Positions 55,882 through 64,000 of a DNA stretch of 64,000 nt are shown in pieces. Position numbers and translations under genes: made by a program. The notes below the pieces were generated by a model. It searched no databases. It had not been told where the DNA came from and saw nothing but the letters and a program-made list of their open reading frames with translations. Position 1 is the stretch's first letter; the number at the start of each line of letters is the position of its first letter. Source of the DNA: Eucommia ulmoides (Eukaryota > Streptophyta > Magnoliopsida > Garryales > Eucommiaceae); the NCBI GenBank assembly GCA_016647705.1, contig CM028333.1:25352243-25416242 (forward strand), in the 5' to 3' direction.

Positions 55882-57023
55882 TGTTGATGTCAAATTTTAG
55901 TCGACACCAGCGGTATGGTCTGGTCAGCCTTGGATGGAGTTGGAGAGGCCTGGAGTGGAGATTTTTAATCCATGTAGCCTCTAATCTGTGGAGAGGTATC
56001 TGGCCGGGAAAGAGAGGGTCTGTATTGGAATGGACCCAAAAACCTTTTAGGCGGAGAAGGGGAGGACCAAAACAACTTATGGTCCTCGGAAAGATAAATC
56101 AGATCATAGAATGGAACAAATCCGGGAAGAGAAAAGTTGGGATGCTTTCTGATTCGGGAAGGGAAAAGTTGAGATAGGCAGCAACCTATCACCTACACAC
56201 GTAACCTGGCCAGGGGTATCCCGGAAAGCCCCTTCGGCATGAGAATCAGTGTATGGGGGGAAGATTTATAAAAGTGCTATCATGTAAAAGGAGCAAATTT
56301 CATGTGTGCTTGGAGTAAATTTTTCTACCTTTAGGCAATTGTATGCCTTCCTTTTTATAAACAAGGAGTAGATTAGATTAGGGCTTCAAGCAAGGATCAA
56401 TGTCTCTTCAATCATCACATCAATATTTCAACTTGGGAGATGGCCAATGGGAGGATGCCAAGAGGCCCTTGCCTTGACCATATTGGAAGATATTTAGTGA
56501 TATTTTTCATTGGGGAAGGGAGCCATGATGACATTTGTGGATATTTTGGAATATTTATGGATATTTTAGGATATTTATGTGATATTTGTGGAGATATTTG
56601 TGAAGATATTCTTAGAGGGACACTTTTCTGCTGCACCCGAGATGAAAAATATGACCCCTGCCCTTCTTGGATAGCCGGAGGCAGGAAAGGGAGTTATACA
56701 GAGCTTCTTGCCCTGCCCTTCCAGGATAGCCAAAGACGAGAAGGGGAGCTTTGCTGAGGAGATTGTGGAGTTGCCTTTCGAGATGTACAATATCATTGTG
56801 GAGAATGTCGAGATGGGGAAGGGTTCCCCATCTTGACGGTGTATTACCTTCCCTTCCTGGAGAGTGATTCTAGCTGTCCTTGGAGTGGCATGGGCTAAGG
56901 TGTGCCCCTGCCCAGTACAATCTTCACACTTGATCTTTGGCAATAGTTGATCTTGATGGAGAGTCATGGACACATGGCGGTCTCCAATTAGTTACGTTGG
57001 AGGGACCACTTTTACACTTATCT
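55882..57023 (-). mobile_element. Solo LTR of a Tat-like gypsy element, reverse orientation (1142 bp)
   Basis: The plus-strand start TGTTGATGTCAAATTTTAG and GGTATGGTCTGG are the reverse complement of the Tat LTR end (TCGACATCAACA and the ACCATAC word before it). The other end, read minus, AGATAAGTGTAAAAGTGG, aligns with the Tat LTR start TGATGATTGTAAAATTCG with TG decayed to AG. A perfect ATAAT duplication flanks it (55877-55881, 57024-57028). Inside is a roughly 53-bp repeat in two copies (about 56656-56760, word CCTGCCCTTC) and GATATTTGTGGA words near 56535-56605. It is not the same subfamily as 26931-27761. Confidence 0.72.
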
Positions 57024-57028
57024 ATAAT

Positions 57029-57436
57029 GAATGATTACTCTATGCCTTTCGCAACCTGAAACTCATAAGACAATTGTTTAAGATTTTGGATCTTTCATAT
57101 GTAATAGTAAATGAATCTTGAAAACTTAAAAAATAGAATTCAACATTTAAATAATCCATTTAAACAAATTTATTGAGAAATTGAATCTACCTGAATCATA
57201 AGCCTTAATTAGCTTGTCATGGTTGTTCTAAAGATGGGAAAAAGAAGGCGAACGATATAAATAGTTCTTGAGAGAGAGAAAAATAGGGAATTGAACTTGG
57301 AAGCCGCACAAATGCATGCTAAATTAAGAGTACAATAAACAAATCTAGTAAAAAATCGAACATGGAAGCAAAAACATAGAAGCGGCAAAGGACACCAAAA
57401 GGCTAAAATTAGAGAACAAATTGACAACAAATTGAG
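57029..57436. other. Spacer without recognisable feature
   Basis: AT-rich DNA. The minus-strand frame 57209-57448 has a hydrophobic, Cys-rich composition and no motif. Confidence 0.4.
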
Positions 57437-57640
57437 GATTTTTGTCACACCCCACCTCGGGTCCTATGCCCGAGGTTAGGCGTGACCTCGACTTGACATT
57501 ACCCAACCAAGCACAACACAATATGCATAATATGTACACAACTGGCTTAAATTTTTAGTATTTATATAACATAAATTCAGTGATTACACATATCCATTGT
57601 TCCATGACAAAACTACAAAAGCTCAACCTTTTGATACTAA
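57437..57640 (-). repeat. Terminal piece of a gypsy LTR, reverse orientation
   Basis: TGTCACACCCCACCTCGGG, with GGCGTGACCTCGAC after it, is the reverse complement of an LTR end of the type GAGGTCACGCC...GGGGTGTGACA, related to the LTR end at 49800-49849. Only the last 200 bp or so are present; beyond lies pol sequence, so most of the LTR is lost. Confidence 0.55.
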
Positions 57641-58740
57641 CACATGCCCTGACTACCTTAAAAGTAACACCACCCTCTGACTATATCTAATGCCAGTAGT
57701 GGACTCTGGAGTAAAGCGTCATCGTATATCACAAAAGCACCACCTTCTGTCGAGAAAGAAAGTATTGGCGCTGATATCAGTCTATTCTTTAGCTCTTGTA
57801 AAATATATTCACATTTGTCAGTCCACTCAAATTTAGCTTTCTTGCAGGTCAACCAAGTCAATGGGGCAGCAATAACAGAAAATCTTTGTACAAACTGATG
57901 ATAATAACCTGCCAATCTTAGGAAGTTTTGAACTTCTGTCACACTTTTTCAACTTTCCCATTAAACAACGGGTTCGACTTTCTTTGGTTCGACTTGTATA
58001 CCATCACTCGAGATAGCGTGCCCCAAAAATACAACTCTATCTAGCTAAAATTCACATTTACTAAAATTAGCATACAATTGCTTCTCTCTCAAAATCTAAG
58101 CACATTTTGAGAGTAAATCAGTATATCATCAATGAATACTATAACAAACTGATCTAAATAGGGCTGGAAGATCTGATTCATCATATCCATAAATGCAATA
58201 GATACATTCGTTAACCCAAATCTTCATAGCCAAAAAAAAAAAAATAATGCCTATATCTTGTACGAAATATCTTCTTAGATACATTACTGTCTCTTATTTT
58301 TAACTAGTGATATCCTGATCGAAGATCTATTTTGGAAAATACATGGCTTTCTGCAACTAATCGAATAAATCATCACTTCTAGAAAACGGGTAATTCTTAC
58401 CAACTGTCATCTTGTTTAATTATCAGAAATCGATGAACATCCTCAGAGTGCCATCTTTCTTCCTTACAAATAATACTAGAGCTCCCCACAAAGAAATACT
58501 TGGTCTGATAACCCATAGTCTAACAAATCTTGCAACTGAATTTTAAGTTCTTTCAGCTCGGTAGGTGCCATACGATAAGGTGGAATTGATATAGGAGACA
58601 TACCCAAAAATAATTCGGTGGTGAATTCAATTTTCCTACACAGTGGCAACCCTGAAAATTCTTCTCGAAATACATCGAGATAATCCCCGACCACTGGGAT
58701 ATCTGCCAACTGTATCTCAAATTTAAATTTTTTTTATTAA
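57641..58740 (-). pseudogene. Chromovirus (Tekay/Del-like) reverse transcriptase and start of RNase H
   Basis: On the minus strand in order: DIPVVGDYLDVFREEFSGLP, EFTTELFLGMSPISIPPYRM, APTELKELKIQLQDLLDYG, LFVRKKDGTLRMFIDF, YPFSRSDDLFD, the catalytic FIDDILIYS (about 58115-58138, intact), then TEVQNFLRLAGYYHQFV, FSVIAAPLTWLTCKKAKFEW and ILQELKNRLISAPILSF with FVIYDDALL, the connection to RNase H. Stops and shifts occur throughout. The usual continuation (RNase H end, integrase, chromodomain) is missing, and the frame runs straight into an LTR end at about 57640, so an internal deletion removed several kb. Confidence 0.85.
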
Positions 58741-59753
58741 ATAAATATTTTAAACTTTGGTGATCAAAGAATGTACATGGTCGTAACCATTATTCTTGGA
58801 TAGGTAAGCTCAATCCTTTGCCCCTAGTGCTCGGCTAGTAATGAATTGTTAATGATTAGCCTGGTCACTCATGATTGCTTTTGTATAATAATGGTAGCGA
58901 CGAGTCTGTTATGTCTTTCAAAAACCATGTATTAATCTTAGCGCTTCCAACTTTTCTCTCAAGCCGAAACCCTAAAGATAAAACCTTGACTTTCTTTCTA
59001 GATGACATTGTGTTAGCTACAGGTTCTTTAGGTGATGGTGGCCATCATCCTTCCCTCTCCCATGGGAAAAGCTAGGTTCCTGAGACCTTAATCATAGAAA
59101 GTGCTTCGAAGAGCTCCCGAGGTCAACCTAGGACATTGACACTCTAGATTTTTGATGACGTGTCTACCCTTTTTACTTCTATTGCTGAGGAGGCCTTTAG
59201 AGTGTCTAGAGTCGATAAATCAATTATGGTTGGCTCTTCGGGATCTATACAAGAAGAGGCAAGAAGCGAAGCGCGCATTCTACATAGTAGCTTTGTGCCC
59301 GAGTTGATCTTCACCTTTCCAGCTCCAGAGGACCCGGAGTTAAAAGATCAATAGTATCGCGTCCTATTGCTTCTATTTTTTGTGGGACTTCTATGGCTTC
59401 TTTATCCAGCAGTCGGGAAATCTTTGTCTACGAATGGTCTTTTTCTTTTGTCAAAATATCCATCCTGAGGGTAACTTCAAAGTGTACCCTACTTATCTCG
59501 TGGTTGAAAGCCCACATCCTATGTTGCGTGGTGGTTTTCTGGATCTATGGACTCTTAATGAATTTGGATCACATTATTGTATCTAATAAGGCTGTATTCT
59601 TGGTGGCGAGAGTCATGGGAATTTGAGGTGTTGTGTATAGTTAGTTTAGTGATAAATGTGGTGTACTGAACTGGCTTCAAAATCGATTATGGTTTATAAA
59701 GATCATTAGTTATCGTGAAGATATGATGTTATGGTAAACTCTTTGATCATTTG

Positions 59754-59898
59754 AGGTAGGATGGTATGGTAGAATCGTTGACTACTTAAGTTGGACAGGA
59801 TGGTATGGCAGAATCGTTGACTACTTAAGGTAGGATGGTATGGATGGATTGGTAACTGCTTAGGTAGGATGGTACTGCTGAATTGTTGATTGTTTAGG
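59754..59898. repeat. 34-41-bp minisatellite, four copies
   Basis: The unit is GGTAGGATGGTATGGTAGAA followed by TCGTTGACTACTTAAG. Copies begin at about 59755, 59796, 59830 and 59863; the last two are more diverged. Confidence 0.75.
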
Positions 59899-60170
59899 GT
59901 TGGTTAGTATTTCTCTTACTTTTCCCCTTTTTCCTATATCGTTTGTTCTCTCGATTATTTGCCCAAAGATGAAGAAAGAACGTAGACAACCAGAAGTCAT
60001 AGCTTGCTATGCATGTTTGCTAGGTTTCTAGCAATTTTTTAACCTTCATTCCTTCTAATCCTGAAGAACTCTGAATTACTAGTCAAAGTTAAATCCATGT
60101 ATAATGATGCAAACTGTGATAACGCACTCTAGTCCGTGGCTCTACAGTTAGATGTCCGAACCTCAATCAG

Positions 60171-60415
60171 TTTCTTACGTACCTTGGCAGTGTTGCCAAG
60201 GATCAAGTCAAGCATAGTTCTGGCTTAGTTGTCCTCTATTTGTTTGGATAACAAGGAATGTGTCAAAGGATTGTTCCAGAGGTGTGCCCTAGTATAGGGC
60301 TGAGAAAATATCGTGAAGCTGATACCTCTCTTTCTTTTTTGTTTCGACTAAACCCACTTGGGTTTCCTACGTACCTTAGTGATCTACCAGGGATTAGGTC
60401 AAACGTAGTTTTAGA
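60171..60415. repeat. Two copies of a TACGTACCTT...GGATCAGGTCAAACGTAGTT block
   Basis: TTCTTACGTACCTTGG and GGATCAAGTCAAGCATAGTT (60171-60219) recur as TCCTACGTACCTTAG and GGATTAGGTCAAACGTAGTT (60365-60410), 192 bp apart. Similar blocks occur in long untranslated or LTR parts of large plant gypsy elements, which is as far as I can assign it. Confidence 0.5.
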
Positions 60416-61390
60416 CTGGTAATTCTAAGAATCGCACCTACGCAGATAAAGATAGCTACATTTATTGACAGCAATCTTATCCTAGCCTAATAGATAGAGT
60501 CACTTGCATAAGCATTAGCTAGTTAAGATTTTGTTGTTATCTTTAATTGGCAATTTATTTAAGTCTTTGAATTGCATTGTTTTGATTTATTTTATCGAAG
60601 GCTCGAAATTTGGATTATTTTGAACGATTCTATGGTTTATGGTTTACTTAATTATGGGAAGATCGCGTTAGATCCTAGCAAGGTCAGACTTCTAAAGACA
60701 CTTTAATACACTCCAACATTTTGCAGTAATGGGCATGGTCTATCAAGACACACCTTCATTCAGGTCAGTTCCTTTCTAACTTTTGAGTTAGTTAGATCCA
60801 CTATCAGACACGGACACTGGTACGATGGTTGGCAAGGTAACTTGACTAGATTACACGTATAAGGATTGCCTGCTAACATAGTAGAGCTTCGTAGATAAAG
60901 TGTATAGGTACGAGTGTCATGTCATTGATGGCCTAGTAATGCTAAATGATATGTAAGATGCCACAAGTTTTTTGTGAAGTATAACTCCTAAGGTTTCCTC
61001 ATGTGTATAAAGATTATGCATGCCTAAGTGACTTGTGATGCATAGTGCTTGTGTAGTACTTTGGTACTGACTTTCTGTATTGTACGTTTTTTATGACGTC
61101 TAATTCTAGAATGTTTTCCTAGGGATTACATCGTCTGTCTGGAGATATAATCTTTTCCTAGAATGTTTGCACTAGGTACCTTTTTCTATTATCCCTCACC
61201 CCTATTCTTTCCATGTTGTTTCTGATACAAAAAGCTGATCGACGCTTCTTAAGAGGCTTCATGCTCCTTAGCTCATTCTTGCGTTGTAACTGGAATTCTG
61301 ATTAGGATTTTTCTTCCAACAGTCTCTAGGTGTAGGTGGAAATATAGAAAGGTTCAAATAGGAATAGCGAAGGGTTACTTCAGGTTTCGC

Positions 61391-63070
61391 TTGGTTGATA
61401 TCGAGATTTCCCATAATGGGAATAGCTGGCTCAGAATTGAGATCACTGTTGATTTGGCTCAGGCTTTGAATGACTTTTTGGATAAGTTTTGGGAGAGGGT
61501 TCGAATGAATAGCATATTTAGCAAGGCTTCTTCTCTTTCTTTCCCGTATTTTCCTAAGTTCATTTCTAATGCTTTAAGCATTAGCGTATACGCCGTGTAT
61601 ATTTCATTTTTCACTTTATGCAATATTATTTTGTCTAGAGTATACTTAGGTAATCATATTGAAACATTCAGTCATATTAATGATTGTTCAGATTTTTGCA
61701 TCGGATTATGATGAAGATAAGTTCAATAGTAATTTAGACCAAATATTCTTAGTTATTAGTTAATGAGGTTGTCTAGTTTCAATTCCATCAACTTCTGATA
61801 TTGATATTTTCCAAGATTTTTATCGAGATCACCTAGGCCCTATATGTTTCCCGAGGCTTCTTCAATGGATCTGCTTCACTTTTATTGTCTTGGACTGAGG
61901 ACAGACGGAATAGGCCTTAACAAGATTACTCAGATGAGGGAGAATAGAAGTGATGGAGAAACAAGTGTTACTTACTGACTACTAATTTGTATTTTTATTT
62001 TTTGGTAGTGTTAAGAGAATTTTCTGTTATTTTTTCTTCTATCTAGCAAGTAGGGAGTCGTACCTCCTATATAATCCATGTAGAAAGCTTTGGGTAGTGA
62101 TCCCAGTCCAGTTGGCCCAAGTCCCTAGGTGTTGAAACACCCATAAGACTCAATACTTTGATAATACAGAGAACGTGACTCACTAAATGGCTTTCGTGTG
62201 ACCACTCAGTGTTTAGAATCTTTTTGAGACCGGTCTTTCTCATTTCCCTTAACACTTACTTTCATAATTTTACATTTTCAGAGGATTAGCGTAATTTGAT
62301 TTAGTCTCAACGTCTTTGTTGGTTCTGCCCTTATCCTAACTACTTTTCCCGTTCGTCCGATATGGCTTATTGTCTTCTTCTAGTCTTAAATGTCTTCAGT
62401 TGTATGAGGTTCTTCTTGTTTTTATTTTTAAGAAGTTTTTTCATAGCGCCTCAAAATTAGTTGTCTAGATAAATTCTTAACTTATGTTAGTCAATTTTCA
62501 ATTTGTTCAGCTACCCAATCTTTCAAAAAAAAAAAAAAGAAAAATTCGCGGTCGAGTTTGGGCTCTAAGACTTTATTTATCATTCTTTATGTCGTAAGTC
62601 TTTAGGATGTTTCTTCTTTCGTTCCAATTTGAGGAAGTCTTCTGTATTTCTTTAAGGTTACTTGGACATTCCCAAGTTGGAACATATGTAGCGATTCCAC
62701 AATCAGGGTTCCTAGGTTTTCTTTCTAAGTTCTCAGATGTTTTGTCAATATCTCACCATCATTTGGATAAATCAAGATATTTATTTTTAACATTTCCCTT
62801 TGGATAATGGTCTAATTTAGTATTGAATTTATGTTATCATTATTTTGATCATTAGCGGTGCGTAGATTACAACAAGCAAATTGATTTTTGACAATTAGAG
62901 TATAAAGACCTGAGTTGACCTTAGATAGAATAAGCATACATTTAGTGATTTGAAGATGTAGTACATAGGCATATAGGATAATACTTGGTTTATCAAAAAA
63001 TTATTTAAGAAACTAAAAGAAATGAAGATATAGACATATATCACCCTATCCTTTGATGGTCAGAGATTCT
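61391..63070. other. Unassigned region
   Basis: A plus frame of 106 codons (61391-61711) starts MVDIEISHNGNSWLRIEI and ends in a hydrophobic stretch; no known domain. The rest has only short frames, and a run of about 15 A at 62525-62538. It may be the body of a large decayed element together with 63080-63200. Confidence 0.3.
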
Positions 63071-63079
63071 CCTGAGATA

Positions 63080-63205
63080 TTTATGATCCATCCTGGATGA
63101 GATCCTCAACGCAGTTTTTGAGGTCCTGGCACTGATTGGTGTGGTGACCAGTAATTCTGGAGTGATACTAGCAGGAAGTGCGACGATTAAACCTCGGATC
63201 CTGAA
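63080..63205 (-). pseudogene. Gag zinc-finger remnant (Ogre/Tat-type)
   Basis: A minus-strand frame reads RFNRRTSC, a stop, then YHSRITGHHTNQCQDLKNC and VEDLIQDG. The pattern C-x2-H-x(5)-H-x4-C followed by LKxxIEDLIxxG is that of the gag CCHC-like knuckle region in Tat/Ogre-type gypsy elements. The surroundings on the same strand (63200-63910) have only broken frames that may be the rest of gag. It is a short match, judged by eye. Confidence 0.5.
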
Positions 63206-64000
63206 GGATTCCTAGGTTAGGGGGAATATGTGCTAAACGTTTCTTCTTGAAATAGTAGCAGTAGACTTAAAAGAGTGGCATATCGAATGAGGAAAACTGT
63301 GTCCTAAATCAGGTAGAATTAAAGGTTTGATAAGGCAATTGAATTGAGATTGGTAATTGATTGTGGTTTTGTGGAGAACTATTAGGATATGGAGTAAAGA
63401 TGAAAAGTTGGTATTCTGGGTAGATAAGGGTCTAGATAACCTGTTTGATCTCATCAATAGATTGGCTTATGCAATCCAACTGCTTCCCTATCTTGGACCT
63501 ATCCCCTGGGTTTTCCTTAGGTTCGAGGCTCTTCTCCTAGCTAGGTAGGTCTTGACTTGCAGCGGTAGCACAAGTGCAGTGTTCTGGTTCAGCAAGGTAG
63601 TTGTGATGTTCAGTAGCAATCCACTTTTCGTGAGTGAGCCTCTCAATTCATAATTCATCCCAACATTTTATCAGGCTAAGGGTATTTCCAAGTACAATAA
63701 TTAGTCCTCTTCTTAGAATATCGAGGTTAGGTTCATTTAGCTCAGAATTTATGTTAAGGGGGAAATGTCTTCTAGCATCGCTGCGATCTTGGAGTCATTC
63801 TGAGTACTTCCAACAGAGAGATAAATCGGGTCCATTTGACGATCTTGCAAGAAACTTCCAGATGGCTTTTAGCAAAAGTTACCTAAAGTTGATTTCCAAG
63901 GTTTATTAAGTGATTAATCAACCTAGACATCCACTAACGAGCCTTTTCAGGATGTAAATTACCCTACCTCTATGTGTGGTTTTATTCTTGACTATGCGTG
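63206..64000 (-). other. Possible upstream gag part, decayed, to window end
   Basis: If the zinc-finger remnant at 63080-63205 is real, the capsid part of gag should lie here on the minus strand. The pieces seen (EEDYCTWKYP, FQEETFSTYSP) are too broken to align. Plus frames such as 63634-63909 show no domain. Confidence 0.3.

Larger units (their letters stand above)
58741..61390. other. Unassigned region with short repeats
   Basis: No domain was recognised on either strand. Plus frames at 58875-59354 read like protein in part (TFPAPEDPEL) but match nothing I know. Inside are a four-copy minisatellite (59754-59898) and two copies of a TACGTACCTT motif block (60171-60223, 60363-60415). Confidence 0.35.

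Noticed and set aside
61391..61711. 106-codon plus frame as a gene
   Set aside because: No motif, no splice or promoter context that I can see, and the region looks like decayed repeat DNA; left as unassigned.
1..64000. tRNA genes, riboswitches, bacterial-type promoters or operons
   Set aside because: None seen. The only tRNA-related words are retrotransposon primer-binding sites.

Overview
The window is plant nuclear DNA, most likely from a eudicot with a large, repeat-rich genome. The evidence is long AT-rich intergenic DNA, LTR retrotransposons of plant-specific lineages (Tat and Tekay-like Ty3/gypsy, SIRE-like and other Ty1/copia), a cytochrome P450 CYP94-type gene fragment and a nuclear 18S rDNA fragment. 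I see no intact cellular gene, no tRNA gene, no operon and no CRISPR array. Family assignments rest on reading translated motifs by eye; no database was searched.

Left part (1-23313). The window opens in the 3' end of a Tat-like element (3' LTR 114-790). AT-rich DNA without a recognisable gene follows, then a CYP94-like P450 fragment (about 5800-6192), a minisatellite of hairpin-forming units (6290-6900) and a SIRE-like solo LTR (7134-9296). A decayed copia element on the minus strand (gag 10532-11351, probable LTR 17759-18543) is split by a 6.3-kb non-autonomous copia element (11357-17692; LTRs of 2133 bp each, only the C-terminal half of gag inside). AT-rich DNA runs to a 149-bp piece of 18S rRNA gene (23142-23290), 23 bp before the large nest.

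Central nest (23314-54822, flanked by ACATG duplications). The host is a Tat-lineage gypsy element with gag, protease, RT, RNase H, a second RNase H-like domain and integrase on the plus strand, all broken. Downstream, an antisense reading frame resembles the gypsy-transposon/plant-mobile-domain protein of Tat elements. It is interrupted by a gag-only element in the 5' LTR (23403-26925), a probable solo LTR (about 35438-37012), a 12.2-kb gypsy element (37688-49849) that itself holds an inverted solo LTR of its own family (41517-44177), and a SIRE-like solo LTR in the 3' LTR (51793-53895). Most of these have 5-bp target-site duplications, so the order of events can be read: host first, then the inserts, with the inverted solo LTR as third layer.

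Right part (54828-64000). AT-rich DNA, a reverse-oriented Tat-type solo LTR (55882-57023), a reverse-oriented chromovirus RT fragment joined directly to the end of an LTR (57437-58740), then 5 kb of poorly recognised DNA with short tandem repeats and, near 63080-63200, a gag zinc-finger-like remnant on the minus strand.

No new molecular system is evident. The points most worth a second look are the two gag-only elements, the inverted LTR pair that could make long double-stranded RNA, the antisense frame of the Tat element, the 18S fragment beside it, and the P450 fragment next to a palindromic minisatellite.
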